Part shown: in pieces, positions 47,601-59,739 of the stretch
How the letters are laid out: the number at the start of each line of letters is the position of its first letter
Numbering within the stretch: the stretch's first letter is position 1
Assembly (NCBI GenBank): GCA_016081115.2
Contig: CM071928.1
Span: forward strand, 62,007,950 to 62,071,949
Length of the DNA: 64,000 nucleotides
From: Rehmannia glutinosa
Taxonomy: Eukaryota; Streptophyta; Magnoliopsida; Lamiales; Orobanchaceae
Reading direction: 5' to 3'
The notes under the pieces: generated by a model
What the model was told of the DNA's origin: nothing
Database searches by the model: none
The model's input: the letters and a program-made list of their open reading frames with translations, nothing else
Made by a program: the position numbers and the translations under genes

Positions 47601-49250
47601 CAAAGAAATTAAATCATATGCCTGTCTTATCTCCATATTCTTTTTGGCTCATAATAAGTTCATCCAATGATTTGGATGCTTTTGTAAATGAGTCAATCAC
47701 ATTTTTGAGATCTATTTCCCTCTTTTCTGTAGCAGCTAATTCTGTTGTGATATTGGCATTCTCAGCCTTCAACTTAGTTTTCTCATCAGCTATTTGACTT
47801 AGAGTACTCAGCTCTTTAGTCAGCTGTGAGTTTTGGCTATTAAGCTGGTTGTTCTCCTAATTTAAAACTGTGTGAGGATTTTATGTGTTCAAAATCTTTC
47901 ATCAATTTGCCTAATGAATCATAAAGATCAGTGGGTGATGAAGTGTGTGTGTCACAATCACTATCACTTGAATCTGAATGAGATGAGTTAAAGTGTACCT
48001 CATCTTCTTGATCTGGTTGATAATGTTCTTTAGCCATAAGACAGATCATAGCCTCTTTTTCAGAGTCACTTGAGTAGTATGCTTCACTACTATCTGAGTA
48101 TCTTTCTTTTTTGCACTTGGTCAGCTCGTGATCGGCTCTCATGGCTTTCCAACATGGCTTTCTTCTTCTCTTGTCTTCTTTCCCTGAAGATCTTTCTTTC
48201 TTCCTCATTTCTATACTTGTTGACTGGTGGGTAGGAATAGTCAATAGCAAAATGTCCTGATTGTCTGCAATTCCAACACAGGTTCTCAGCTTTTTGATCA
48301 GCTCTATCTGTCCTTTCATTATCAGCTCTCTGATAATCAGCTCTTTGATGCTCAGCTCTCTTGGGTGGCCTATCTTCCCTTGCCTTTGAGGGTGTTGAAT
48401 GTCTTCTGGAGGTTTCACCCTTGTTCCTTTCATAGTTCTTATTGAAGAACTTGTTCAATCTTTTAACCATCGGGGCAATGCGGGCTTCTTTTGGCTCAGC
48501 TCTCTTTTCATCACTGGCCATTAATGCAGCTGTCTTGGGCACATGTGTCTCCTCTTGCTCTTTTCTTCTCAGCTCAAAAATCATATGCTTTGAGGTCTGA
48601 GAATAGCTCATGGTTAAATGTTCTTGAGAGGTCCATTGAATGTCTCAGGGCCATAACATTCATTTCCCATTCAGCTGGGAGGCTTCTTAAGATTTTCATA
48701 CACATTTCCTTTTGTGTATACTCTTTCCCAAGAGTCGAAAGCTCATTTGTAATCTCAAAACTGCATCCAAATTGATCTGAGTTTCATCTCAAGCATTTTG
48801 AAATTTTCAAATTTTTGAACAAAGAACAATTAATTTATTTTCCTTAATTTGTTCTCGATCCTTCACAAATTAAGGTCAGCTTTTCCCAAATCTCTTTTGC
48901 AGATTTTGCAAGATTTGACTTTATTGAACATGGCTTTGTCCAATGTCTTGTAGAGAATATCCTTGGCTACATTGTACAGGTTGTATCTCTTTTTATCCTC
49001 ATTAGTACACTCGAGTCCTTGGTTTTTCAACCATGGTCCGGGTCTTGCTTCAAAGAGCAGCCTTCTTCTCTCTCCTCGCGCAGCCGCCTCCACGTCATAC
49101 CGTGTTGACTTTAAGTATTTGCAGTGGCCCATCCTCTATCACAAGCCGCATTTCATCATGTAATGCAGATAGATGAGCCTGCATACGAATTTTCCAATCA
49201 TCAAATTCTCCAACAGTGAACATAAGAATGCGTGTTAGATTTACTTCCAT
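47601..49250 (-). pseudogene. gag: gag of element B
   Basis: It starts at ATG 49250 by alignment with A and C. The UBN2-type gag domain lies in the right part (KDILYKTLDKAMFNKVKSC at 48863-48960). Open stretches at 48090-48611 and 47840-48433 hold the basic linker and the zinc knuckle CWNCRQSGHFAID, where the fourth ligand is Tyr rather than Cys. An acidic Ser/Asp-rich tail follows (EDEVHFNSSHSDSSDSD). The product would form the virus-like particle. Frames overlap and shift at several points. Confidence 0.85.
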
Positions 49251-49364
49251 GATAATAACTTTGCTTTAAAAGATGAAAGACTTTGAAAAACACAAGTGTC
49301 AAAACCTTTTGAAAATATAGAGATCTAATTCAGTAACCAGTGCGGAAGGCTCAATGAACCAACT

Positions 49365-49376
49365 GCTCTGATACCA
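49365..49376 (-). other. Intact tRNA-iMet primer binding site, element B
   Basis: On the element strand TGGTATCAGAGC, a perfect 12-base match to the usual plant copia primer site, two bases inside the LTR edge at 49379. Confidence 0.95.
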
Positions 49377-49378
49377 CT

Positions 49379-50395
49379 TGTAGGTCCCAGGGGGTGTAAA
49401 GTAAGGTTTAGAGGGGGGCAGTTGCCTTGCTACTTCAGCTCACTTCTCAAGTTCTTGGATTTGATCACGAAGACATCCATCAAACTTGATAATGGTTCGA
49501 CCTTGAACCCTTCTACAATCCTGACTTGGAAATTAGACCCCTTTGCTTGTTCAAATGTTTCCTCGTCAACATATTAAAGTTATCTCTCCTTCACAACTTG
49601 TGTTGGATCGAATTTCTTCGAATTTGAGGCTTGAGGAACAGATTGAATTGCTATGAGAATATTGCAGGTTGAATGCGTGAATATTGCTTGCTTGTTCGTG
49701 GTTTAGGTAACCTCTTCTCAATGACTTCCTCAGCCTTTTATAGTGCACATTTGAAATTTTGCTCGTTGAAGAGATATGCTAATTTCAAATGGCACTTAGT
49801 GTTCGTTGGCTTGTCTTGGTCTGTAGTCCTTGATGTTGACTTTTCCTCGTCTTAATTGTATTTGCAGTATTGCAGGTGCCTGACACAAGGTGCAGTGTTT
49901 CCCATTGGTTTATTCCTTTTGCACAATTCTAGGACTAACACTTTAGACCTGACAGCTTTGACATATTACTATATTGAGTAATATTCTTGACTTTAATCAG
50001 CGGATCTAAGTCAGTTGTCTTGACTAGACTGATGCCTTTACCCCAGGTGACTTGAGTCTGCTTCAATCATTGGATTGACTCAACTGTCACTTTGTCACTT
50101 CAACTGGTAGACTTGGCTTCTTAAGTTGAATTGACTGACTCTTCTTACAGCTGTTCCCCAGCTGACTCTCCTTCAGTCGAGTCTTTGACTTCCTTCGTGG
50201 CCATACTCAGCTGACACATAGCAGAGTCTTCACATAGTCTGCAGTTGATTTCTTGTAATCCTTGGCATAGCTGACTTGACTCAGCTTTTCCAGCCCTATC
50301 TATTAAAATACATATTACATGGAAAATGGGGTGCCAGCTTCCTAGTTTAAGTTTTACATGGTATCATCAAAATATACTCAATAAATTTCCTAACA
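49379..50395 (-). repeat. Single LTR shared by elements B (5' LTR) and C (3' LTR), 1017 bp
   Basis: The outer edges TGTAGGTCCC and CCTAACA are intact. B's primer site touches one side and C's polypurine tract touches the other, so one LTR serves both elements. It is about 524 bases shorter than the 61443-62983 LTR. The missing part is one internal block joined near 49418 (GGGGGGCAG|TTGCC...), downstream of the TATA box in element orientation, so R/U5 sequence is lost. Confidence 0.9.
49733..49742 (-). promoter_or_regulatory. LTR TATA box (shared LTR)
   Basis: Reverse strand TATAAAAGGC, intact in this LTR despite its internal deletion. Confidence 0.65.
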
Positions 50396-50411
50396 ATTTC
50401 CCCCTTTTTGC
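50396..50411 (-). other. Polypurine tract of element C
   Basis: Element-strand AAAAAGGGGGAAAT directly adjoining the shared LTR. Its presence proves that the LTR functions as C's 3' LTR. Confidence 0.85.
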
Positions 50412-50686
50412 TGATTTATGTCAAAACTTAAATGAATAAGCAAACATCAAAAACATTATACGAGCAGTGCAGTACAAAGAATGTATGCTTGAATGAATCA
50501 TTTTATTGATCATAGCATTCTTGTCCTTTACAAAGCTGTTTACAAAGATTTTCCTATACAAAGCTCTATACATATACCTCAGTACAAAATGTATCAAAGG
50601 TAAGTTACAAATTTCACAGAGCTTATTACAGAAGACTTACATTAAGTTGTATTTACAAAAACACTTGAAGGGGTTCGCAACTTACT

Positions 50687-53600
50687 TCAACGCCTTCGCT
50701 GCTTCCTTCTCCTCTCTTCATCTTCAGCTCTTCTCCTGTCATCTTCAGCTCTTTTTCTTTTCTTCTCCCCATCTTCTTTCTTTTTCTTTTCATAGGCCCG
50801 TTTGGCAGCAGGGTCATCCCTTTGCTTCCTCTCGAGCCATTCTCTTGTTTGCCTTATATTTTCTTCTTCTTGCCTTCATACAGCTTCAGCGTTCTTTCTT
50901 TCAACCTCTTGGTCAAAGAAGGTAGTCATATCCAAATTGATGAGGTAAAGCCTTTCTTCTCGGGATCTACATACGATACATCTTTTGGTTTTGGTCGAGG
51001 TTGAGAGCCTTATCCTCCACCACTTCTTCCCTTTCCTGACTCAACTCTTCCTCTTCTGGGAGTGTATTGTCATCATGCTTTTCTCGCTTCCCACCGAGCG
51101 ATCGCTGAAGTCCGCCGCTTATCGCCTTCTTTACATAAGGCTAAACCTTTCTCCCAAGACAAGTCCCAGGCTTGAGATAGAGCCATTCCTTGAAATAGCC
51201 TTCTAATTCAGGAGTTTTAAACTCCTCAATTGATCTAGCCGAGATCTATCATCGTATTGCATCCCGGTCCTTTCCGGCTGGAAGACCACCATATTGTTTC
51301 ATGATCTCCTAAACGCGAGCATCTTGCTTTTTAGCTAACTCTTCGAATCTTGCTTAAATGACCTTTATTTTGTCTGCCATTGACACATCATCTTTCTCGA
51401 TTGGTATGGTCACAGGGAGTTTGTTGAGAATAGAGCGATGACATCACCTAGCGAGGTTTTAGCAAACATCATCTTTAAGTCTTTTCGAACTCCCTTCCCC
51501 CTTAGTTGTGTCACCTCCTTTCTTTATCATTTCTTCTTTTAATCCCTTAGGAGACTCATCTTCCACCTTTATGGCATCATCACCAAAATAAAGAGGGATC
51601 CCCGAGAAATGTCCCACGAGAGAAAGTCCAGGCATACATTAGTCAAGTTGTGCTTGGAGTCTGCTGCATCATACGTCTTTCGAAACTCTGAATGAGTGAC
51701 CTTAGACTCGGCTGAGACGATCTTCATTTCATCCATGTGGAGACTGAATTTCTCATTCATGCTTTGTTCTAGTCTTGTAATCTCATTTTTGTGGAAATGT
51801 TGCAAAGAAACTCTATATCCGTCTTATGGGATCAGTTAATCCTCTAAATGTACTCCTTCATCCTCTGCCTGTACATGGATTATCAGCACTTCATATGAGC
51901 ATCCTTCCATAGCATTGAAATATCGGACTTGCTCAATTCTCATTGCAGTGAGAGTGGCATCTCGATTGTCCAAGCGTAAGTTCAGAGAGGCCTGATGACG
52001 TTCCATCTTCTCAATCTCTTCGCAGATTTTCTTGAATACGTCACAGAACTCAGCTTGTGTGTTAGACTCAGCTGCTGGTCATTTTTCATCAAAATTGAAG
52101 TTTGTGGGAATAATTGGATCTTCTCTGACGGTGTATCTCCTTTCTTCAGCAGTTGTCTCTTCCTCCAATTCAGGAAGATCCTTAGAGAAGAGGAACATGT
52201 TTTAAAATGCATCATCGTGCACATGGAATATCTTGTTGCGGAGGTGCCTGCGATGATTCGATTACGTATTGCCTGTGTGCCTCGGCCGGGCATTGATAGG
52301 GTCACGCTTGTGGGAGCTCAGTGATCGAGTTGTAGGAGTCGTTACTACTGCAGCTGTGGGAGCCTGTGCAGATGACTCGATTTCAATGGCGATTGAGATG
52401 GTTTGCCAGTGGCCGATCGAGCCTCAGCTATCTTAACAGCTTCTTCGGCCTCAGTGTGTTTTGCTAAGTGAATAACTTGTTCCTCAGATGTATCATCAGT
52501 GTCATCGGAAGATTATAAGACTTGAGGAGTTGGCTCATCATCGAAATTGAATCTCATGGGAGCCGTCTTCTCACTGACTTGGCTCTGAGATAAACATCCC
52601 CAGTTGTGTCCATTGTAGGATCATCATGTTGAATGGACTCAGCTTCATCCTCTGATCCCAAAAATGACGTATCAATGTTTTCTTGGGAGTCTTGAAGGGC
52701 ACCAATTACGTCCTCTGTGGCAGTGCCTTCAATTTGAGGAATGCTCTCAAATCTATCATCTTTACCAAGGGAAGTCTCAACCTCCCTTTGGCCTTCAATA
52801 CCCCAGTAGTCTTCACTGATGTAGGGCCTTCTGCAATCCCTTCGACAGTCTCAACTGTCTTAGGGTCTTCTATCCTCCCTTCGACAGACTTAACTGTCTT
52901 AGGGTCTTGGACATTGGCACCCAGAGGAGTCTCAACCCCTTGGATTGCACTTTCAGAGCCCAGGGTGTTAACTCTCGGGGCTTTACCATCATTTGCCTCA
53001 GCTATGGTAGCAGCTTCATTGGCCTCAACGCAGCTCACATTTCAGCTGAAATAGACTTAACTGTTTGAGCTCGTCAATGTCACTATGCTCTTTTGTAAGT
53101 GCTTTTTCAGCTTCGCCTCCTAACTGAATTGGTTTGTCTCCCACAGCTTCCTCCAACCTAGCTGTGGTGGAGAGAGTTTCCCCCTCAGCTGGCACACCAA
53201 CTGAGTGAACAAGAGTGGGGTCTTTCTACTCCAGAGACGCGGCTTTTCCCTCTGAGTGTACAGCCACAGGGGCAGGTGTGTTAACACCTTCTTCAGGGGT
53301 AAGCTTAGCTTAGGGGCCCAAAGTCCCAACTTCATTTCCATTTCCCTAGGAGCCATCAGTCGAATGCACTGGGGACGTGGTGGCATCTATGGTTGTAGCA
53401 ATTTGCTGCTCCACTCCCAAGGGATCAGTCTGCAGAAGAGTTTGGGAGGACTCTCCTAGACCTTTTAATAAGCTTAGCTCGTGCATGGCTTTGGATTCCT
53501 TCATAGCTTGCTGCAGTTCTGACGACTTTGCTGCAGTAGTAGGATCCATGTCTCCATTGTTGTCTGTGAACTCTGGAAGATGTTCGTGAGTATGCTCTAG

Positions 53601-55319
53601 AGAGCCTGTAAATGCGCACATCTTAGATTTCTCCAAGGCTCGGGCTTGCTCGGTAGCTCTGTCATTCTCCTCCTTCTTAAGAATGTGGAGAACGTCCCGA
53701 TAGTTTGCTTCATTCAGAGCGGATCGAACATCATTAACACCAAGGAATCGGAGAAGCTCTTATTCCTCGATGAACTCAGGGTGAGTGAACTACATCCTTG
53801 AGTGATCCAGCTTCCATGCCCTCCATTCCCTCAAGCGCCTTTGAATGTCAAGGTAAACTGGAGAGTACATAATCACATCATCATTATCATCATCTTCATC
53901 TCCAATTTCCGGAATGGGAGCTAAGAGACCTTGCTTTTCCTCGGATGCAAGAAGATCGGTCATAGGAGGGGAGACAACTTTTTCAAAATCGGGCTTTGTT
54001 GTCTCGGTTGCATCAACTTCTCCTCGTTGTCTTACTCACACTGGTCTTCGTGAATCCTCTGCTGATCATCATCGATGAAGATCTGCGTGGACTCATTAAC
54101 AACTTCAGGAGACTACTCTTCCGAACATCGCCATCTCGCCATTCTCCTGCCGAGATCGATTCACTTTGTCTATTCAAGCTCGAGATCGCTCAATGTACTG
54201 CCTCTTTTTCTCGGATGGGAGCATGGGAACTTCTGGTTTAACATTCTCGGGTTCCTCAAAAGTGAGAGCTTTTGGACTTTTCTTAGAGGCATTTGCCTTT
54301 CTTGACTTAGCGATCCTCTTCTTTCTTTACGATAAGGGAGGAATATGGTGTTCCTCCTCTATCTCGGTTGCGAGGGGAGTCTCACCGCATGGGCAGTGAC
54401 TCACCGCATGTGCAGGAGCTTTGAACTTGGCTGTGGGAGCGGGGGGCTTTCTTTGTTTTGGCTACGGGCGGGGAGCGAGGCTTAGATACCAGCTCTCTCT
54501 TCTTAGGAGGAGGAGTTTCACCTTGTCTCTTCAGATCATCGATTCCCCTCACTGGTATCGACCCTTCTAGCATGAGCTCTCTTCTGGGCTGCTGAGAGGT
54601 TCCCTCTGAACATCTTCTTGTTGACATGGAAGGGCTTTCCATGGCGAAGAGCAATACCCTTCACTTCCATAAGATGGCCAATAACCAGGCCATAACCCAA
54701 AGGACCCATCCTCTTTGAAAGTCCTGTTTCAAAGACATTTTGCGAGTCTGTAAATAAACTCAAAATTCGGCCATTTTACTTTCTTTTCTTGCATGATCGC
54801 AGAATACACGATCAGCTTAGTTTTGGACACTTGGTTGAAGCTTCCAAATTTCATGTCAACACACTTCGAGACGACATCCATCAGCTTGTGATAATCGTCC
54901 TTCAAGGATTCTTTCTTCGCTATGTAGACCACTTTTGCAGCGCACTCGGGCTTGGCAACTTCTTTCCAAGCCGCAGATAAGTCGACATCTTGCTCAGTGA
55001 TACCCTTCAAACCCTCCGCGGGCAATAAACAATCCTCAGCAAGGTCTTTGGCATTGAGTTTGATGACCTTGCTGTGGACGGAAGACTTGATTTCATCGTC
55101 CTGCACTTCAGCGTTCACGTAAAATATAGCGAACTCTTCAAGGTATGTATGGGTGAACTCCATCGTCAAAAAGTCCTTCAGGCCGAACTTCTCCAACTTC
55201 TCAGCTATTTTATTGACTAGGGTCTCATCGATACCCTGCTTGATCATTCCATCAAAGTCCACGGAATCACCGATGTGGATTTGCTTTGAGAGCTTCACGT
55301 AATCAAAATTTGGGGCCAT
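50687..55319 (-). pseudogene. Extra 3' gene of element C (N-terminal domain open, rest shifted)
   Basis: ATG at 55319 (MAPNFDYVKLSKQIHIG) is chosen because B and A share it; the open frame itself extends 20 codons further upstream. The first about 195 codons are open to 54729 and form a compact, probably alpha-helical domain with motifs such as LEKFGLKDFLT and KCVDMKFGSFNQ. This continues after a shift as GYGLVIGHLMEVKGIALRHG (54536-54763). Then comes a long low-complexity acidic middle (51.9-54.5 kb), a coiled-coil part (about 51.5-51.8 kb, QHFHKNEITRLEQSMNEKF) and a very basic end, stopping at TGA 50687-50689. The span is 4633 bases, or about 1540 codons if it was once a single frame. No known enzymatic motif is seen. 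Confidence 0.75.
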
Positions 55320-55452
55320 TTTCACAGACTTCACCGAAAGAAATGAGAAAACTTGCTTGAAAGAACTAGGGTCGCACAAAGTTTCAGAGATAATATACTT
55401 CCTTGCTTGAAGATGAATAGTTCGCGTGAGGAGAGAGAAAATTGAGGTTTCG

Positions 55453-55460
55453 TATATAAG
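55453..55460 (-). promoter_or_regulatory. TATA box of putative internal promoter, element C
   Basis: Reverse strand CTTATATAC, 134-141 bases upstream of the extra gene's ATG; see element B for the shared design. Confidence 0.55.
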
Positions 55461-55624
55461 GGACGTGAAAGTACGATTTTTACTTTTTGAAATTTTTGAT
55501 CAAAATCAACGGCTAAGATTGGAGCTTCAAAACCGCATTTAATTCCCCGTATTAAATGCAGCAGCATTTATATCTAATCATATGGTTTACTGTGCAGCTT
55601 TTACTGTGACCGTCATTATTACGC

Positions 55625-55632
55625 TGACGTCA
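55625..55632 (-). promoter_or_regulatory. TGACGTCA bZIP-type site, element C
   Basis: Perfect palindrome at the same relative position as in B, about 165 bases upstream of the TATA box. Confidence 0.55.
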
Positions 55633-55872
55633 CCCTTAAAAACATTCCTGCTCAATTAAAAACGACTGTGTTTTTGTCACTTAGCTCATAAATGATTCAG
55701 CTTATTTCCATTGTGACTTAACTTTGCTTCTCTCTTATGATGTAACTCAGCTGTCAGCTAATTAAGTACAACTGACTTCCTGACTGGGCTGTTTCACTTG
55801 GCCGAAATGTGAAACATTATTTTTTTCAAAACTCTCATCTTCTATCTCTGCTGATTGAGTCTCCTGTGTATG

Positions 55873-58800
55873 CTAACTCAGCTCAATTAACCCTAACTCA
55901 TTCTTGAGTTCTTCAAACATTGATTCACACAGAGGCTTTGTGAATATATCAGCTAACTGTTTATCAGTTGAGATGTATTCCAAGGTGATGTCTTTCTTTC
56001 CAACATGATCTCTTATAAAATGATATCTGACATCAACGTGCTTTGTTCTTGAATGCAACACGAGGATTCTCGAGTGATTGCAATAGCACTAATGTTATCA
56101 CACATAATTGGAATCTCTTTTCTTCAATAAAATAATCTCTCACCGTTGTTTCATCCATAAGACTTGGGCACAACAACTGCCAGCAACTATGTACTCTGCT
56201 TCAGCTGTGGATGTGGCTATTGAATTTTGTTTCTTACAAAACCAAGAAACTAATCTATTTCCGAGCTTTTGACATGTACCTGAGGTACTCTTTCTGTCAA
56301 CTCTACATCCAGCATAGTCTGAGTCTGAGTAACCAATCAGCTTGAATCCACCTTCCTTTAACATAAGCCAACTTCCTCGGCATCCCTTCAAATATCTCAG
56401 GATTCTCTTAATCGCTGCCATCATGACTCTCCTTTGGTGCGCATTGAAACCTTGCACATACTCCTACTTTGCCAAAGGTGATGTCGCTCACGCTTCTTTG
56501 TCGCCGATAGAGCAGAGATCCAATGAGTGCTCTATATCTGGTTTGATCAACAGCTTTGCCATATGCATCCATGTCCATCTTGACTGAAGTATTCATTGGA
56601 ATTTTCACAGAAGACTTCTCTTCCATACCAAATTTCTTCATTAGGTCTCTGGTATATTTTGTTTGAATTATGAAGGTTCCATCCTTCATTTGCTTGACTT
56701 GAAGTCCTAGGAAGAAAGTCAGCTCTCCCATCATGCTCATCTCAAATTTACCTTGCATAAGGTTTGAGAACTTGTCACACAGCTCTTTATTTGTGGAACC
56801 AAAAATGATATCATCCACATATATTTGAACAAGCAGTATACTCTCTCCATCTTGAATTCTTAAGAGTGTTCTATCAACTTTGCCTTTGGTGAATCCATTG
56901 TCAGTTAGGAATTAAGACAATGTATCATACCAGGCTCTTGGTGCTTGTTTCAATCCATATAATGCTTTCTTGAGCTTGTAGACCTTATCTCCAATAGTTT
57001 TCTGCTCAAAACCTGGAGGTTGTTCAACATAGACTTCTTACTCTAACAGTCCATTTAGAAATGCACTCTTCACATCCATTTGATACACAGTGAAGTTCTT
57101 ATGTGTAGCATAAGCAAGAAACATTCTTATTGCTTCCAATCTTGCAACAAGAGCAAAAGTTTCACCAAAATCTATACCCTCTTCTTGGCAATACCCTTTG
57201 GCTACCAATCTTGCTTTGTTTTTTACAACAGATCCTTCCTCATTCATCTTGTTTCTGAAAACCCATTTTGTGCCAATAACATTTTGATGGGTTGGCATTT
57301 GCACTAATTCCCGTACTTTGTTCCTTTCAAACTGATTCAGCTCTTCTTGCATGGCTTGAATCCAATGTGTGGCATCCAATGCCTCAGACACATCTTTAGG
57401 CTCTATTTGGGAAATAAAACAAGTGAACATAGTTTCATGATGTGCTCTGGATCTGGTTCTTATGCCATATCTAACATCTCCAATAACAAACTCTGGTGGA
57501 TGGTCTCTCAGCCATCTCACATCAGGTTGGAGTAAGTCTGCTGGATTCAGCCGTCTTACAGCTAAGTTGTCTTGAACATCTCTTTCATTTTCATTCAGCT
57601 GTAGACTTTCCAGCTGTCTTTGAGATTCACCTATCTCATCTTCATCAGGATTCAGGTTTTACTTGACTTCAACATAAGGACTCTTCTCGCATAGTTGGTT
57701 GATTCAAATTTTATCGCCTAACTCTTCAATGTCTTCTCCACTCACATTAGGTTCATCAAAACCACATGGATAGAATCTTCCTCGTAACCATGGTCCTCTT
57801 GTTTAGCACTCTATAGGCTTTACTCTCAGCTGAGTATCCCAAAAAGATACCTTCATCAGCTTTAGCATCAAAAGCCTTCAAATTATCTTTGCCATTATTA
57901 TGGATGAAGCATTTACATTCAAATATCCTGAAATATTCAACATTTAGCTTTCTCCCTGTCCAAATCTCATAGGGAGTCTTGGTTAATTACATGTTGATCA
58001 TGCATTTATTTTGAGTATAGCATGTTGTGTTGATGGCTTCACCCAAAATCTCTTAGGCAATCCAAACTTGACTAACATGGTCCTTGCGAGCTTCCTTGAG
58101 AGTTCTATTCCTTCTTTTTCAAATACTCCATTGTGCTATGGAGTTCTTGCACTGACAACTCTTGAGCAATTCCATTTTCAACACAATAATCGAGTTATTA
58201 TCCCATTGACAAACTCGGTTTCTCACGTCGAGATCTTATTTGTATAATGGTTTGCTCTTTTCATTTTGAACTTTTTCATCGATTGAGGTAGCTTCGCAAA
58301 GTTTCCTTCTTTTTACACATGAAGATTGTCCATGTATATCTTGAATAATCATCCACCACCACTAAAGTGTATTTCTTTCCACTTATGCTGGTGTTCAACT
58401 GGAACAACTAAATCCATATGCAAATGATGTAATATCCTTGTTGAAGAAGGACTTGGATTATCCTTGAATGAAGGTTTGATTTGCTTTCCCATCTGGCATG
58501 CATCACATACATTTTCTTTCTTGTATCTTGAGTCGACAATCCTTTACGAGATGACTCCTTGCAAGCTTGTTGATTGTCTTGAAATTCAGTGACTCGGCTT
58601 CTTGTGCCACAACCAACTTGATTCGTTGTGCTCTTTGCTAACAAACAAGTGCTTGGTGTAGCAGTAGACCAATCTACCACGTACATATTTTTCTGTTTTG
58701 ATCCTTGCAGCACTATTTCATTTGATTCAGCACTTTGATCTGGCACACTCCCATGTTGATTCCAACATTGTAGCCTTTATCACAGAGTTGGTTGATGCTT

Positions 58801-59739
58801 AACAGGTTGAAGTTGAGGCCTTCAACATAAGCAACATCTGTGATTTCCAATCCATTTTTCTTGATAGATCCTGTGCCTTTGATCTCCTCTGGAGCTTCAT
58901 TTCCTCCAAATATGACTTTTGCACCTCTAATCTCCTTGAATCTTGACAGGTTTTTCTTGTTTCCTGTCATATGTCTGGAACAGCCACTATCCATGTACCA
59001 GGTTCCTTGGCACTCAGCTGTTCCTTGAACCTCCAATTAAGGAAACCAGTTTTTAGGTACCCACACTTGTCTGGGTCCTGAGGGATTAGTGCTATAAGAT
59101 GCTCCAACCAACCTATAGCCAAAAGATTTGACTCTAAGAGGTCGCCATCTATCAGTGCCATTACCATAATGCACATTAGCAAATTGCTTGGGGGTTTTAG
59201 GTTTATACTGTTGTCTCTTTTGTTTGTATGCCTATGTGTGTGTGTGTGTTTTAGCAATTGCTTTCTTGGGGTAGTTGTGATATTTCTGAGTGTAGGCTTG
59301 GGTGCATATGTGTGCTGATAATAGCTCTTTTGCCTTTGGAATGACCTTTGTTGAGGTTTAGGTCTTTGCCATTTTGGCTTATATTCCATAGATCTTTGCT
59401 GATTTTTCACATTATTCCAATCAGCATATTTGGATAGTTTCTACCATTTTCATCATATGTATTTCTTTGATGAAATTTATGGGGTTTCTAGTTGCTCTGT
59501 TTACTTTTCACAGAGTATTTTCTGTTTGGAGTTTGTTGAAGAACTCGGCTGGATTTCTTCTCAGTTGTCCTCTCAGCATACTCAACTGGCTGTTTTGCTT
59601 TTCCTTTGTATCCAAGGCCAGTTTGTTTGTGATTGTGCTTTGGAGTGAATGTGGGTGCACCATTTGGTGTTTTGGGTTTTTGGATTGCTTCATTACTTGA
59701 AGATCCTTTTTCAAAATCACCTTTGAGTTTGACTATGCA
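55873..59739 (-). pseudogene. pol: pol polyprotein of element C: protease, integrase, RT, RNase H
   Basis: The protease is well preserved: TWYMDSGCSRHMTG with the active Asp at about 58989-58991, within the frame 58713-59036. The integrase region (57.7-58.7 kb) is broken many times. RT is open at 57038-57520 (KNFTVYQMDVKSAFLNGLLE) and at 56408-56818 (DDIIFGSTNKELCDKFSN). RNase H is at 56140-56457 (GYSDSDYAGCRVDRKSTSG) and 55873-56061 (VRYHFIRDHV, ADIFTKPL). Around 59218-59255 it keeps a GT-rich stretch absent from B, because B has a deletion there. The copy encodes the standard copia enzymes but is not translatable as written. Confidence 0.9.

Larger units (their letters stand above)
36903..50395 (-). 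mobile_element. SIRE/Maximus-type element B, sharing its 5' LTR with element C
   Basis: The order on the minus strand is 5' LTR 49379-50395 (shared), primer site 49365-49376, gag, pol, internal promoter, extra gene, polypurine tract, then 3' LTR 36903-38384. It is the best-preserved pol of the three. Specific differences from C, such as a deletion of about 165 bases near 47215 relative to C near 59190-59355, show that B and C are distinct copies, not one sequence assembled twice. Confidence 0.9.

Noticed and set aside
48010..48380. Repeated 'CAGCTC' spacing near 48.29-48.36 kb as a possible CRISPR-like or regulatory array
   Set aside because: It encodes a repetitive Arg/Ala/Asp-rich linker in gag (plant nuclear DNA, short irregular units).
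49379..50395. Solo LTR between two unrelated insertions
   Set aside because: Primer site on one side and polypurine tract on the other show it belongs to both neighbours.
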